Positions 49,568 to 59,641 of a DNA stretch of 64,000 bases are shown here, one piece after another. The notes under the pieces are model-generated. The model was not told the DNA's origin. It saw only the letters and a program-made list of their open reading frames with translations, and searched no databases. Positions within the stretch are counted from its first letter, which is position 1. Every line of letters begins with the position of its first letter. This DNA is from Himantopus leucocephalus. Its lineage: Eukaryota > Chordata > Aves > Charadriiformes > Recurvirostridae. Both the position numbers and the translations under genes were made by a program. The DNA lies in NCBI GenBank assembly GCA_003993805.1, contig RSEF01000004.1:17322769-17386768 (forward strand), written 5' to 3'.

Positions 49568-52500
49568 CTAGCTAGTGCTTGCTTTTTCTGGAGTTCACTG
49601 GAAAATAAACAAACCAACCCAGGGATGCTGGAATTGTGTCAGTATAAACACGTAGTTTCTTCTGGCATTGGACAATGTGACATCTTTTGTCCTGCACAGG
49701 AAGAGCCCTGGGGTGGAGCTGACTAATCATGATGCTTTCTGATTAATTGCCTTGACAAGCTTTCTGCTTAAGGTGTTTTAACACTTCTGTAACATTTAAA
49801 ATCAACTGGTTTTCGCTCCAACTGCACAAAAAGGATTGCAAAGCCTGTGGGATGTCCGGAGGGGGGGATAGTCTGCCCCCTCCTCCCAGCTAGCTAGGTC
49901 TCCCTCGGTGAACATGCACATAAAGCACGCTCCCTGTGATGGTACTGGAAGTTTGCAGTTAAGTTCAATGGAAGCAGATTGCAGGCTGGATTCATAAAGA
50001 AAAAGAAATAGAGTACATTACTTTATAAGGAAGTATATTCAGATATAAAACACGCTTTGATAAACAGAAGAGATAAAAAGGGGAAAGACTGAAATGACAT
50101 TCTATTATGTGCTTTGTAAGCCTCCAAATTATAGAATTTGCTTTTTAATATGAGAAATTTGCTCATAAGAAGGAGTGAACTTACTACACCAGCCCAAGAC
50201 ACATGTAGCTGGTATTTGGGGAGTTCGAAGCTCATCATAACATAAAAAAACCCAGTGTGAAAACGTGTCTTAGAAATAGATCTGCTTTGTTTTACGCAAC
50301 CCTTTAAATTCTGAGAACTAGCACGTAGTCCTCTGCTACATACTGTGCACTTGTGATTTACAGAGCTTGCTGAACAACCTCTGCAGGCAGAACCAACCGA
50401 CACTTAAACTGTGAAGAGAAGAAAGGTGCTACCACTGATGTGCTCCATTGTCCTAAACTATGACTTACATTACTCTGGACTTTTCTCCTGAAGAGTTACT
50501 GTAAGTACTGATCAATAATGCTTAAAGAAAAAATAAGCATAGTGTTGTTTGTAGCTTTGATAATCAGGAGATAAGCAACGCAAAATTTGTGAAGAGTAAC
50601 ATCTCGTTGGGCCCAGTGATATAGTTGGAAGAAGTCATGAAAATCATATTCTGAAAGCTGGTAAGAGATGGAATTGCTCAGGCTGTTTGCCTAGGGAATA
50701 TAATGTACCTTTTGTTACCCTGCCTATTTTTGCACTACCTTCTAATTTTCTCAAGCTGCTACAAGTCTTTTATTTGAAGATGCTTCTATTGTATATTAAT
50801 GAAGAAGTTAAATTATCTAGGCAACGTAGGCTAAAGCTGAAACTCCCCCAGGCATCATCTTTCTTAACTATCATTGTCCAGTAAGAAAATAGGTCTGTAA
50901 GTGATACTATTCATCTGAACAAAAAGAAACTGTTATCGTGGTATTTGTCAGCTGTGTGTAATACTGATACCTGAGCTGTGCAGCCAGATATCGGTACAGA
51001 TAATGTAATGGTGTCTACTTTCAGGCCATTTTGAATTCTGAGTACAAGACCAGCAGGAGCAGAGAAGACCTCAGAATGCAGCCATTCCCAACCCAACTCC
51101 AGTGTCTGCCAATATTCGGAACCAGGTTTCATCCACAAGCATTTACTTCTTCTGTAACTACCACAACAATAACAATTATTTTTGCAAACAATTTGCATAT
51201 ATAGTGTCACATGAATAAACTAACTCCAGGAATCAACTTGTAATAGAACTACTGACAGAAATGAAATCATAGTCAGTAGAAGTATTGTGTAAAAGAATCA
51301 TATTGTATTAATATTTCTTGCATATATGACGTTAATTGTAAACCCAAGAATCAACATGTACAAGTAGGCAGCAGCTACTGACAGGACAAACTGATTGTGT
51401 AAGTAGAATTCTCTTCTGTTTTAACAGCAGAAGGGAAGTCAATGTCACAAGTGCCAGCATTTTAAGCAGTCACAGTGGTGTTCACCACAGTGTTAAAGAC
51501 TGAAGTTCACCTGGACTATTCATTAAAAGTGTTTTTACTCTACAGATCTGAGTGCTGAGTCAAATCCTTGATCTCATGGGAAGTACTTTTTAAGGTAAGA
51601 ATTCAAGTATCTTTTTGAAAGACACTGTGTTAAGGTGTTCTTCTCATCTTTGTATGTCATTTCTGTTTTTCACGGATACACATTTTGTGTACCACAAATC
51701 TTTATGAATGGAAACAGATCAATGTAGACCCAAAGAGTTTGACAATTAAGTTACTATGCAAAGGAAATATTGACTTGTTGACTGAAAAATGTTACTAAGA
51801 AGGTAGGAACTTGTTACTCTGGCATCTTTGTCCATGTAAGCAAGAGCCTGTATAGAGATACCTGGATGGGAGAGGTAAAAGTGTATGTGGAGAGTGTTTT
51901 GTAGGTGACTTCTAAAGGGTCTGAAAAAGGTGACCAAGAAAAAAAATTCATACCCATTTATTACATTGTTCAGTGTAATATGCGAAGTTGCTGAGGGGGG
52001 TCTCTACCACTACTGCAGACTGCCCATAAATAACATCTTAAAAGGCTCTTCTCCTGGAATTTGTGTTCTTTTTTCAATGGTGCTATGGAGGCGATTCTGT
52101 TGGACTGATGGGAAACAATGCAGTGATCAATCAGCCTCTGAAGAAAGAGGCTGTGTTAGAAAAAACAAGATACGACTGAAAGTTTTGCTGCAAAGACAGA
52201 AAGAAAATATTATCATTTGAATTCCAGCAAAATCCTGACATTTTGACAAGCTGGGTAAATGAGATTCTTATAGGTGCTCCATCTTGTAAATCGTGACAGA
52301 AAGGATGGAAGCTGCAAGACTGTCTTGTAAGCACTCCCTTACAAGTTCAGGAACAAGCTGAAGCAGAACTGCTGGAGCATGTCAGGGCAGACTGGCAGCT
52401 TGTTGTAATTTAGACAGGATGTGTAGAATGTTTTAAGACTGGAAGGTTACCTACTTGCTTTAGAGCATATGTAATACTGCTGTCCTTGGGCTGGAGTTTT

Positions 52501-52766
52501 GTGTTGTGACGCCATAATTTCACCTTCTGGGCGCAGCGATCTCTGAAAGAAAAAGAAAGTATATCTGATGAAAGTGGGATCAGTTTGTCCTGATTCTTAC
52601 AGGGATAATCATAGAAACAGATGTTCCAAGAGTCATTTACAATTTGTTTAAAAAAATTACACAAGGGAGCCCACAATAACAAGATGACTTTGGAAGACTG
52701 CCTAAGTAGATTGCCAGTTTATCACCAAATAATTTTCAGAAATTTCTCTTAGATTTGATTTTACAT
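49568..52766. other. Spacer without recognised genes
   Basis: AT-rich DNA with only short open frames and no CpG enrichment. Nothing could be assigned. Confidence 0.55.
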
Positions 52767-52776
52767 NNNNNNNNNN
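52767..52776. other. Assembly gap (10 N)
   Basis: Ten Ns between AT-rich DNA and a GC-richer stretch at 52,777-53,100 that I cannot classify. The two sides share no recognised element. Confidence 0.95.
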
Positions 52777-53104
52777 CACCACTGACCCTGGATGTCACTC
52801 CATGGTGCCCAGCCTGGGGACATGAGTGGACAAGCCCTGCAGGCACCAGGATTCCCCACTGAGCTTCTTGCTATGGCACGCAAGGCCAGCTTGTCCAGGG
52901 CAAAGAAGAGGTTGAGGAGGAGGTCCCATGGCTTGGTGAGGGCTCCAGTAGGGAAAGCCTAAAGGAAGAGGTGAGGGAAGAGGTGCACGCAACAGGATTA
53001 CACAACCTGGAGCACGTGAAATCCATGCGGGAGCAAGAACACGCAGTCTGAGGTAGAGAGATGGAGGCTCCAACTTAAATTTGTCTGAGGTACTATGAAA
53101 CTGC

Positions 53105-53400
53105 ACCTGGAAAACATTAGACTTGTCAGCCTAGAGGAGAGATGAATGAGGTAATAGTGCAAGGAATCTGTGATACAAATCTATAAAACAAGGAGTGGCA
53201 TTAACAAGGAGTTAAGAGAGAATGATAATTTGTGCTTAATTAACGCAAAAGTCAAGGGACGTCAAATGGAAATACCAGACAGAAGACTCAAAACATACAG
53301 AAGTGATTTGCACACAGCAAGAAGTTAAACTGTGGAACTACATCAAGCTGTAGATGCCAGAAGCTTATATTGATTAAGAAAGCAATTGGATTTGTCTTCC
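53105..53400 (+). mobile_element. Ancient CR1/L3-type LINE 3' fragment, sense
   Basis: AGAGGAGAGATGAATGAGGT, ATCTATAAAACAAGGAGTGG and GGGACGTCAAATGGAAATAC resemble the 3' part of old amniote CR1/L3 elements. GTTAAACTGTGGAACTACAT near 53,325 supports this. It has no modern octamer tail and is highly diverged. Confidence 0.75.
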
Positions 53401-55011
53401 ATTAATTTGTCTATCAAGAGCAGAAATAGACGACTACTAGCTAAAAGTCTCCGAGCTGCAGTATTCGTTATCTTCCCAGGAGATGACCAGCCACCCTTGG
53501 AAACAGCATACTGTGCTAACTCGGTCTCTGTTCGGACCCACTGTGGCCATTCCAGCGCTCCAGCGGGCTTACGCGCAAGACACGCTTCCTTACCCACTAG
53601 CAAGACACACCACGCTAAATCCAAGCTCAGTTAATTCAAAACTTAAGACTACAGGAAGTATAAAATAGTTGGAACAAATTACAAATGAAGTCTCTTACAC
53701 ATTTACTGTTTATGAGAAAGATTTAGAAAATAGGCTAATGTGTCAGTGTTTTAGTTGGAAAAAAGATTTGTAGCAAGTTTGTCTGCTCAACCTTTCCTGA
53801 ATGAAGGGAGGTTAGATCAAAAAAATATTTAGTCTGCATAAAGCAGATGTGCCTTTGGGCATCTTGCACAATCCAGGCCCTCTCATTAGTGATGATTTGA
53901 CATTAAGCAAAACAATGGGGTTTGAAACAAATGAGAACAAAGTGAGAGTAATAACGGACCGTGCTAGAATTCATATGGCCCAGGCAAAGGAAGAACCACA
54001 CAGTGATCCAGGTCAGCCTCTGTCTGAGGAACTGATGTGCTTTTTGCTTCTCCAAGAATGAGAACTATTAAATATAACATCCACATCACATATTCGTCAG
54101 AAAATTGTCGCCTCCTGCAAGGTGTTGTCTTTTATAGGAACAAACTCTTGTTACCAAATATAGCTATGGCTTGTTTTGTAATTTTGCTTTTTTCACACTC
54201 TGTCCCACTCCATATGGGGCGGGGGAGGATTGTGCTGGACTTCTGCTCAGCATAGACGGAGCACAAAATATTTCCCCTCCTTTTACACGCTGTTAAGCGG
54301 CTATGCGTCTTGCTAAAAGTTAAGTTATTTTGTGCTAGTTCTCTTCTGAAGAAGCCTCAGACTCCAAAACACGTAAAACCATCTGGCGAACTCTTGCGTG
54401 AATCATAGGGATATTTGTGGCCTCCGGCTTTTTGAGCGGCTCTGTGAGTAATCCCGGCCGCTCTCGTCAGTGCTGCTGATGAAACCCATCTCTCGTGTTC
54501 CGATTGAAGCACACGGGGGGCCTCCCACTCGGCCTGGTGGGCTCGGGGGCGGTCAGGAGCCACCGCTGGGCGACAAACCTCCGCGCTGCCTCGCCCAGCC
54601 GGGACGGTTGGGACCGGCGGCACCGCAGCTTCCACCTCGGGCCCGAGACGAGCGGCTGTGCCGGGGCTGGCGGTGCTTTCCGCCGGGTGCCCGTAGGGTC
54701 CGACCGTCCCCAGCGGAAAACGAGCCACAGGGGCGGTGTGGCGGGGCGGGGCGGCGGCGCGGCACAGCTCTGCCCAGAGCACGCCGGCAGCCCGCCTCCC
54801 CCTCCTCCCTCGAGCCGAGGGGACACCTCCGGACCCCACAGCACCAGCCAAAGACCACCGCGGCCCGTCCCCGCCTCACCCCGCCCGGGGACCCCCGCGG
54901 GCCCGCCCCCGCCACTGCCCCTTCCTCCGCGGCGGCGCGTCACGGCGGCGGCGGCGGGAGGATTGGACGGCGGAGCCGGCGCCCTCCCCTCCCGCCACCT
55001 CCCTCCGCGCT

Positions 55012-55088
55012 CTCAGCCATTTTAGCAGCCGGTAGAGCCGCCGGCCCCGTTCTCCGCCGGCAGCGCCGGGACGAGGCGGCCGGGCGAG
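55012..55088 (+). other. ACSL4: Proposed noncoding first exon (ACSL4 5' UTR) with splice donor
   Basis: A short GC-rich stretch starts at the initiator/YY1-like CTCAGCCATTTT and runs into GCGAG|GTGAGT, an excellent splice donor at 55,088/55,089. It has no ATG, which fits an untranslated first exon. ACSL4 encodes a long-chain acyl-CoA synthetase that prefers arachidonate and sits on endoplasmic reticulum and related membranes. Its coding exons should lie beyond the right edge of the window. The start coordinate is approximate. The gene identity depends on synteny and could be wrong, for example if a noncoding RNA starts here. Confidence 0.5.
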
Positions 55089-55344
55089 GTGAGTGCGGCT
55101 CGGGGAAGGTTCCCCTCGGGCAGCGTCTGGGACGAGGTGAGGGGCGGGAAGGTCGCCGCCGGGGGTGGGACGGCGGCCGCTGCCCGGCCGGGTCAGCTGA
55201 GGGAAGGAGCCGGGGGTTACGCGGGGTGAGGTCCCTCCCGGCGGCGGCGGGCATGGCTCCCGGGGGGCCCGGGCCCGGCACCCGGGGGGCGGGAGGGGGA
55301 GCGCGGTAGGCCCCGGGGAGGAGCCGGCCCGGGAACAGGTGCCG

Positions 55345-55420
55345 GGCTCCCTGAGGTGGCGGGCGGCGGGAAGGCTCCCTGAGGTGGCGGGCGGCGGGAA
55401 GAAGGCTCCCTGAGGTGCGG
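55345..55420. repeat. 28-bp tandem repeat, two full copies and one partial
   Basis: GGCTCCCTGAGGTGGCGGGC-type units lie at 55,345-55,372, 55,373-55,400 and 55,404-55,420, the last after an extra GAA. They are inside the CpG island, in the first intron of the proposed gene. Confidence 0.9.
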
Positions 55421-55799
55421 AGCGGGCCGGCTACCGGCAATAAACCCGCCCAGGAGCGTCCTGCCGGGGCTCCCTCTGTCAGCGGCCCTCCCCGCCGCCC
55501 CTCGTCCCCCGTCCTCTCCTCAGCCGCCCCGCGCCCTCGCTGTCGGCCGGCAGCGGGCTCCTCTCCCCGCCTCGCCGGCCCAGCTCGCCCGTCGCGGAGG
55601 AGGCAGCTGGCTCCGCTCCTCGCTGGTGCCTCAGCAGCATCCCTGCCCCGCTCCTCCCGCCTTCCCGGGGAGCCCGGCGGCGTTGGCGGGCCTGCCCGGT
55701 CCGGCGACAGCGCCGTCTCCTCCCTCGGAGCCCCCCCCCGCCCCTCGGCGGAGATGCGGCGGAGGAGGTTGGGCTCAGGGTATGGGCTGATGCTGATGT

Positions 55800-58700
55800 A
55801 GCACACGCAGGAGCCCGGGGAAGTGTGATTCATCGCTCGGCGCCACGCACAGGGCATGTTTTTCTGTTTTGCGTCAGGAGAGCACCTGTTAAGGCAAAGC
55901 AAGAAAGCGGTTGAATGTTTTTGTCGTCCTCTTGAGATAAGTTTCACTGCGCGGCGTTTTAAAGTACGCTCTGTGGATTTTTCAAGCTTATTTGCAAAGC
56001 CGGTGTGTGTTCAGGGCACGGCTCCCCGGGCCGGCACTGCGGCCAGCGTGGGCCGAGGACAGGGGCTGTACGGACCCCCGCTCATCCAGCGCTGCGGCTC
56101 TGCCTCCCGCCTTAATGCGGTAATTATAGCGACTTTTCAACTGTTCTGTACCATAACCCCTTTTTTCCTAATGTAGTTGTTTCATATTTGATTCTGTTTT
56201 TCAGTGCTCAGTAAATACAGATGGGGGTTACAGAGAAATTTGGTGTAAATTAAGGATTGTTTCATGTAAAGTAAATGGACAGCTGTAGTCCCTGATGGTT
56301 GTAAAAGATGATTGTCAGGTTAAAGATAGTATCTGTCCTTACTTGATTGCTTTTTTCGACTTCGGCTGCTGTAGTATAAAAATGCGAATATGACATGCTT
56401 TGTCATTTACTATTATAGACAAACTTGCATTTATAGCCGTGCCAACTTGAAGTGCAAAAATTAGCAAATAAAGCTGCAAATAGCAATTAGAAACATGTGA
56501 TCTTTTTTCTTTTAATTAAGTTCTGCTTTTTGAGTCTTTGGGATTTGTCATCTCAGAATAACTGCAATAATTAAAGATATGGATTTTATTTTTTTTCCTA
56601 AGATGTGAATATCTTAAACTTTAAACAAATAAATCCCCAAACCAATCTTTTCTTCCAACCCAGAGGCAGAATTAGCAATGTTCCACAGTTTCGGAGAGAT
56701 TGTTTGGCTTCATTTTTTTTTTTTTCCTTCTGCTTTCTATGCAACACAAAGTTTATGTTTTAATACAGTTCTGCAGAAGCCTTAAATATTTCCACGTAAG
56801 AGTTATTTTAGAAAATATTTAATATATTTTCAACTTACCTCTCATTTCTTTGTATTTGCCAGTTCCCCTTCATTGTTGTCTTAAACTACAGAACTGTATA
56901 AACTTGAAACAGAAAAGACAATTTCCTCCCCCAAGAACCCCACTGTGGTAAGGTTTTCATGATGATGTGTTAATTATTCGGGTATTTGCATCTCATGCAA
57001 ACTTTACTCATGTATTACCTGTAACACTATCCATAACCTATACTGTGCAAGCAAGTGGCAGTGTTGCTCGGTGTCTGCTGATTGAATAACATTTACCAGC
57101 AGCTATAAATTTTCAGCATAATAAATGACTAGTGTTCAGTGGATGATACCTCCTTCTAATATGAGGATTATGCTCCAGCCCTTTTATAAAACTAGAGAAG
57201 CCAGCCTTGAACAAATCACTAAGGCAAGGCATTAGTTAGAAATATATTTCAAGTGATGTTGAGATATGTATCTAGTGAAATAGGTGCAGCCTATTACACT
57301 GTTTTAAGTGAAGTTAATACCCAAATATTAAACAGTAACCTGAGCCAAGTAAACATGCAAAATCTACTGAAGTTAATGATTAATAAATAGACTTAGGTAG
57401 TTAGCATGACAAATGAATAAGTGCTTGTTTGTAATAAAACTGTTCTTAATAAAGATTTACCTAAGCCAAAAAAGAGTTGGAGTTAATATTGAGGGAAATC
57501 ATCATTGTATGTGCAGCTAAGCATGTGGTCACTGTGCTTCAGGACATTTATTTTCCCAGGAGAGAAGGAAGTTTATGGAAGGAGGGAAGCAATTTCCTGA
57601 GAAACAATAAATTAATTTACAGTTTTGTTCCATTTGTTCATACGTTGGATCGTTGTTTAGATGGTGTGACGTCTTCCACCCTTTTGGTGGAAGGCACATC
57701 TCAAAAGTTGGCCACACTGTTTCATTTTCCTGTGTTCTACGGCAGCTGGAGAGTGACTGCTTTGGTGTTCCATCTTCATTTCAAAGTTCCCTCCTCTTCT
57801 CCCTGTAAATGGGATTAAATGATAACTGGGATAACTGATTGCTGTCACATTTCCATTTGGAAGGTGCTTAGTGGAATAGGCTAGCTGTACAGAAGGGCCC
57901 AAGGGAAAGGTTAAGAGTATTTATCCTCTGCTAGTAGAGCTGTGCTTTACACTGCATAGGAATTATTAATACTTTGCTACTGCTTTTCTTTTGTTTCCTT
58001 GTTTTTTCTGGTTGGGGGTGAGGAAGGGAAATTAGGATTGTCCATAATCTGCTGACACTTAGTAACTGTATGTTTCTTCAAAATCTTGAACTCAGTAGAT
58101 AGGCACATAAAAATGAAAGCTGAACACAGCACTAGTTATTTTTTCTGTGGCCGCTCACTCAGAGTAACTTGTCTCACACTGAAAGTAAAACACACTCTGG
58201 AAGTGGTGTGACAGGTTCCTGCAATGATCTGTGGTGGACATGAAGCCTGCCAGGGCCCTCTCTCACAGGTTGCTCTTTGTGGTCTGAGTGGTGAATAGGG
58301 AGGATCTTGCCTTAATCCTGGATATGCTGGAGCTGCGAGAAGTCTTTGCTTGTTTTATACAAATGTGAATTAAAAGACGCTGTATGGAATCAGGCTTGCA
58401 CTTGCAAAGACGAAGACTTCTGGCCAGTTGCCAGAATTGTTTGGGAGATGTGGTTTCAGTTTGCTTTTCTGCAGTACCTGGTACCTGGTGTTATCCACAT
58501 CCCGCCGCTTGGCTGAGATCAACAGAAATAATTGGACAGAACTGAAATAAACTATAGTAGAACTGCTTTCCCTGCCCCACTTCTTCTTAGCGCTATCAGT
58601 TCCTACCTAATACTTCATATAAAGTGTACTTATAATCAAGATACGGCTTTAATCATGCGCCAGATGTGCATAACATTATTTACTTGACCGAGCGCATGAT

Positions 58701-59455
58701 ACAGAGGTTAGGAATGAGTGGTGGGGGTGGAAATTCCTTACGCTGCTGTTGTTGCCCTAGATAGGAAGACTTTCTACTATTCAGGCTACTGTGCTACTTT
58801 TGACTTGTGCTGCCATAGCTCATGGTACCTTTTGAGTCAGGACTAAACTTGGTGCTGGCTTGAACTTGATCTTCTGCAGAGGTTAGGTATGAGGAGTGCG
58901 TGTGAGCGAGGCGTGTCGGTACAATTGGCTGTAGAGTTATTTTACATTTTAAGATGATCCAAATATAGTAGAAAACTCAGAAGGCACATTGAACCATTTT
59001 TCAGTACGGAAATAAATAGCACAGGCAGTCTTGGGAAACGGAGGAGCAGAACAAGTAAGGAAAGATGCTTGTGGGCATGGGGCTGGGAGGGGTGGGAAAT
59101 GTTTTCCTTTAGCCAACGTGTTGCCAGAATGTGAATTTGTATAATGGGTGATTTTTAAAGTTTGTGTATGTGAGTTGCTTATGATAGAAGTGAGGTTGGA
59201 GCTAATGCTACCACATCAAAAAGTCATCATGCATTTTTATTTGCTTTACCTTTTGCTTAATAGCTGTGTAACGTGAAGGACATGAGGAATTGTTTCCCTC
59301 TTTCTTTGCTTCAGGTAGAGCTAAGCACTTGGACTTTCCATTGAAATCAAAGAGTACTTTTCACATCAGTAAAATGTTTTGTAAGGAATCCTAGAGATTG
59401 AGAAAATACCCTTTTTTTTTTTCTTCTGTATTTAAATTTTGCATTTTTTTTGTAG
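55800..59455 (+). other. Proposed first intron of the plus-strand gene
   Basis: After the CpG island, composition falls to AT-rich. Some stretches, for example 56,390-56,500, look free of repeats and could be conserved regulatory DNA. No exon with good splice sites was recognised here. Confidence 0.4.
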
Positions 59456-59460
59456 TACAG

Positions 59461-59512
59461 TTAATGCCAAATCAATGGATATCGTGCAGCTGGCAGCTCA
59501 CTGGGATTCAAG
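59461..59512 (+). other. Candidate internal 5' UTR exon of the plus-strand gene
   Basis: A long T-rich tract ends in TTTGTAGTACAG, giving two nearby acceptors (exon starting at 59,456 or 59,461). The following 52-57 nt end in TTCAAG|GTGAGG, a strong donor at 59,512/59,513. Size, both splice sites and position 4.4 kb downstream of the CpG-island donor fit an untranslated leader exon. It contains an ATG at 59,475 that would open a short upstream frame (MDIVQLAAHWDS) running to the donor, so it could instead be an alternative start. No homology could be checked. Confidence 0.35.
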
Positions 59513-59521
59513 GTGAGGTAT

Positions 59522-59641
59522 CTTTATCTCCAAGGTTGAGATAAAGTGATCCACCAATTATCACAGATTTAAGAGTCTCGGATTTAAAGTGATCCAAGGT
59601 GGATCCTTGGTTATCACTTTAAATCCAAGACTCTTACATCT
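59522..59641. repeat. Nested inverted repeats, long quasi-palindrome
   Basis: A perfect 9-bp inverted repeat (CTTTATCTC/GAGATAAAG, 59,522-59,546, 7-nt loop) is followed by a quasi-palindrome at 59,565-59,641. Its arms are about 35 nt, with one or two mismatches and a 2-nt bulge around a 5-nt loop (CCAAGG-TGGAT-CCTTGG). The word AAAGTGATCCA occurs in both parts. It starts 10 nt after the donor of the candidate exon at 59,461-59,512. Confidence 0.9.

Larger units (their letters stand above)
54430..55790 (+). promoter_or_regulatory. ACSL4: CpG-island promoter, probably of ACSL4
   Basis: This is a dense CpG island of about 1.3 kb in AT-rich surroundings. Upstream of the proposed first exon it contains a CGTCA half CRE at about 54,938 and an inverted CCAAT box (ATTGG at 54,962-54,966). 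A GCCATTTTA element at 55,016-55,024 matches the YY1 site often found at starts of TATA-less genes. The gene assignment is inference: TMEM164 and ACSL4 are head-to-head neighbours in human, and the 25-kb spacing here is similar to what I recall for human. The orientation also fits. No coding sequence confirms it. Confidence 0.65.

Noticed and set aside
54470..55309. 279-codon open frame on the plus strand in the same island
   Set aside because: It reads through the proposed promoter, YY1 site and splice donor, and its composition is that of CpG-island DNA.
54940..55947. 335-codon open frame on the minus strand in the right-hand island
   Set aside because: Low-complexity R/P/G/A composition and overlap with a proposed plus-strand first exon and donor indicate a compositional shadow.
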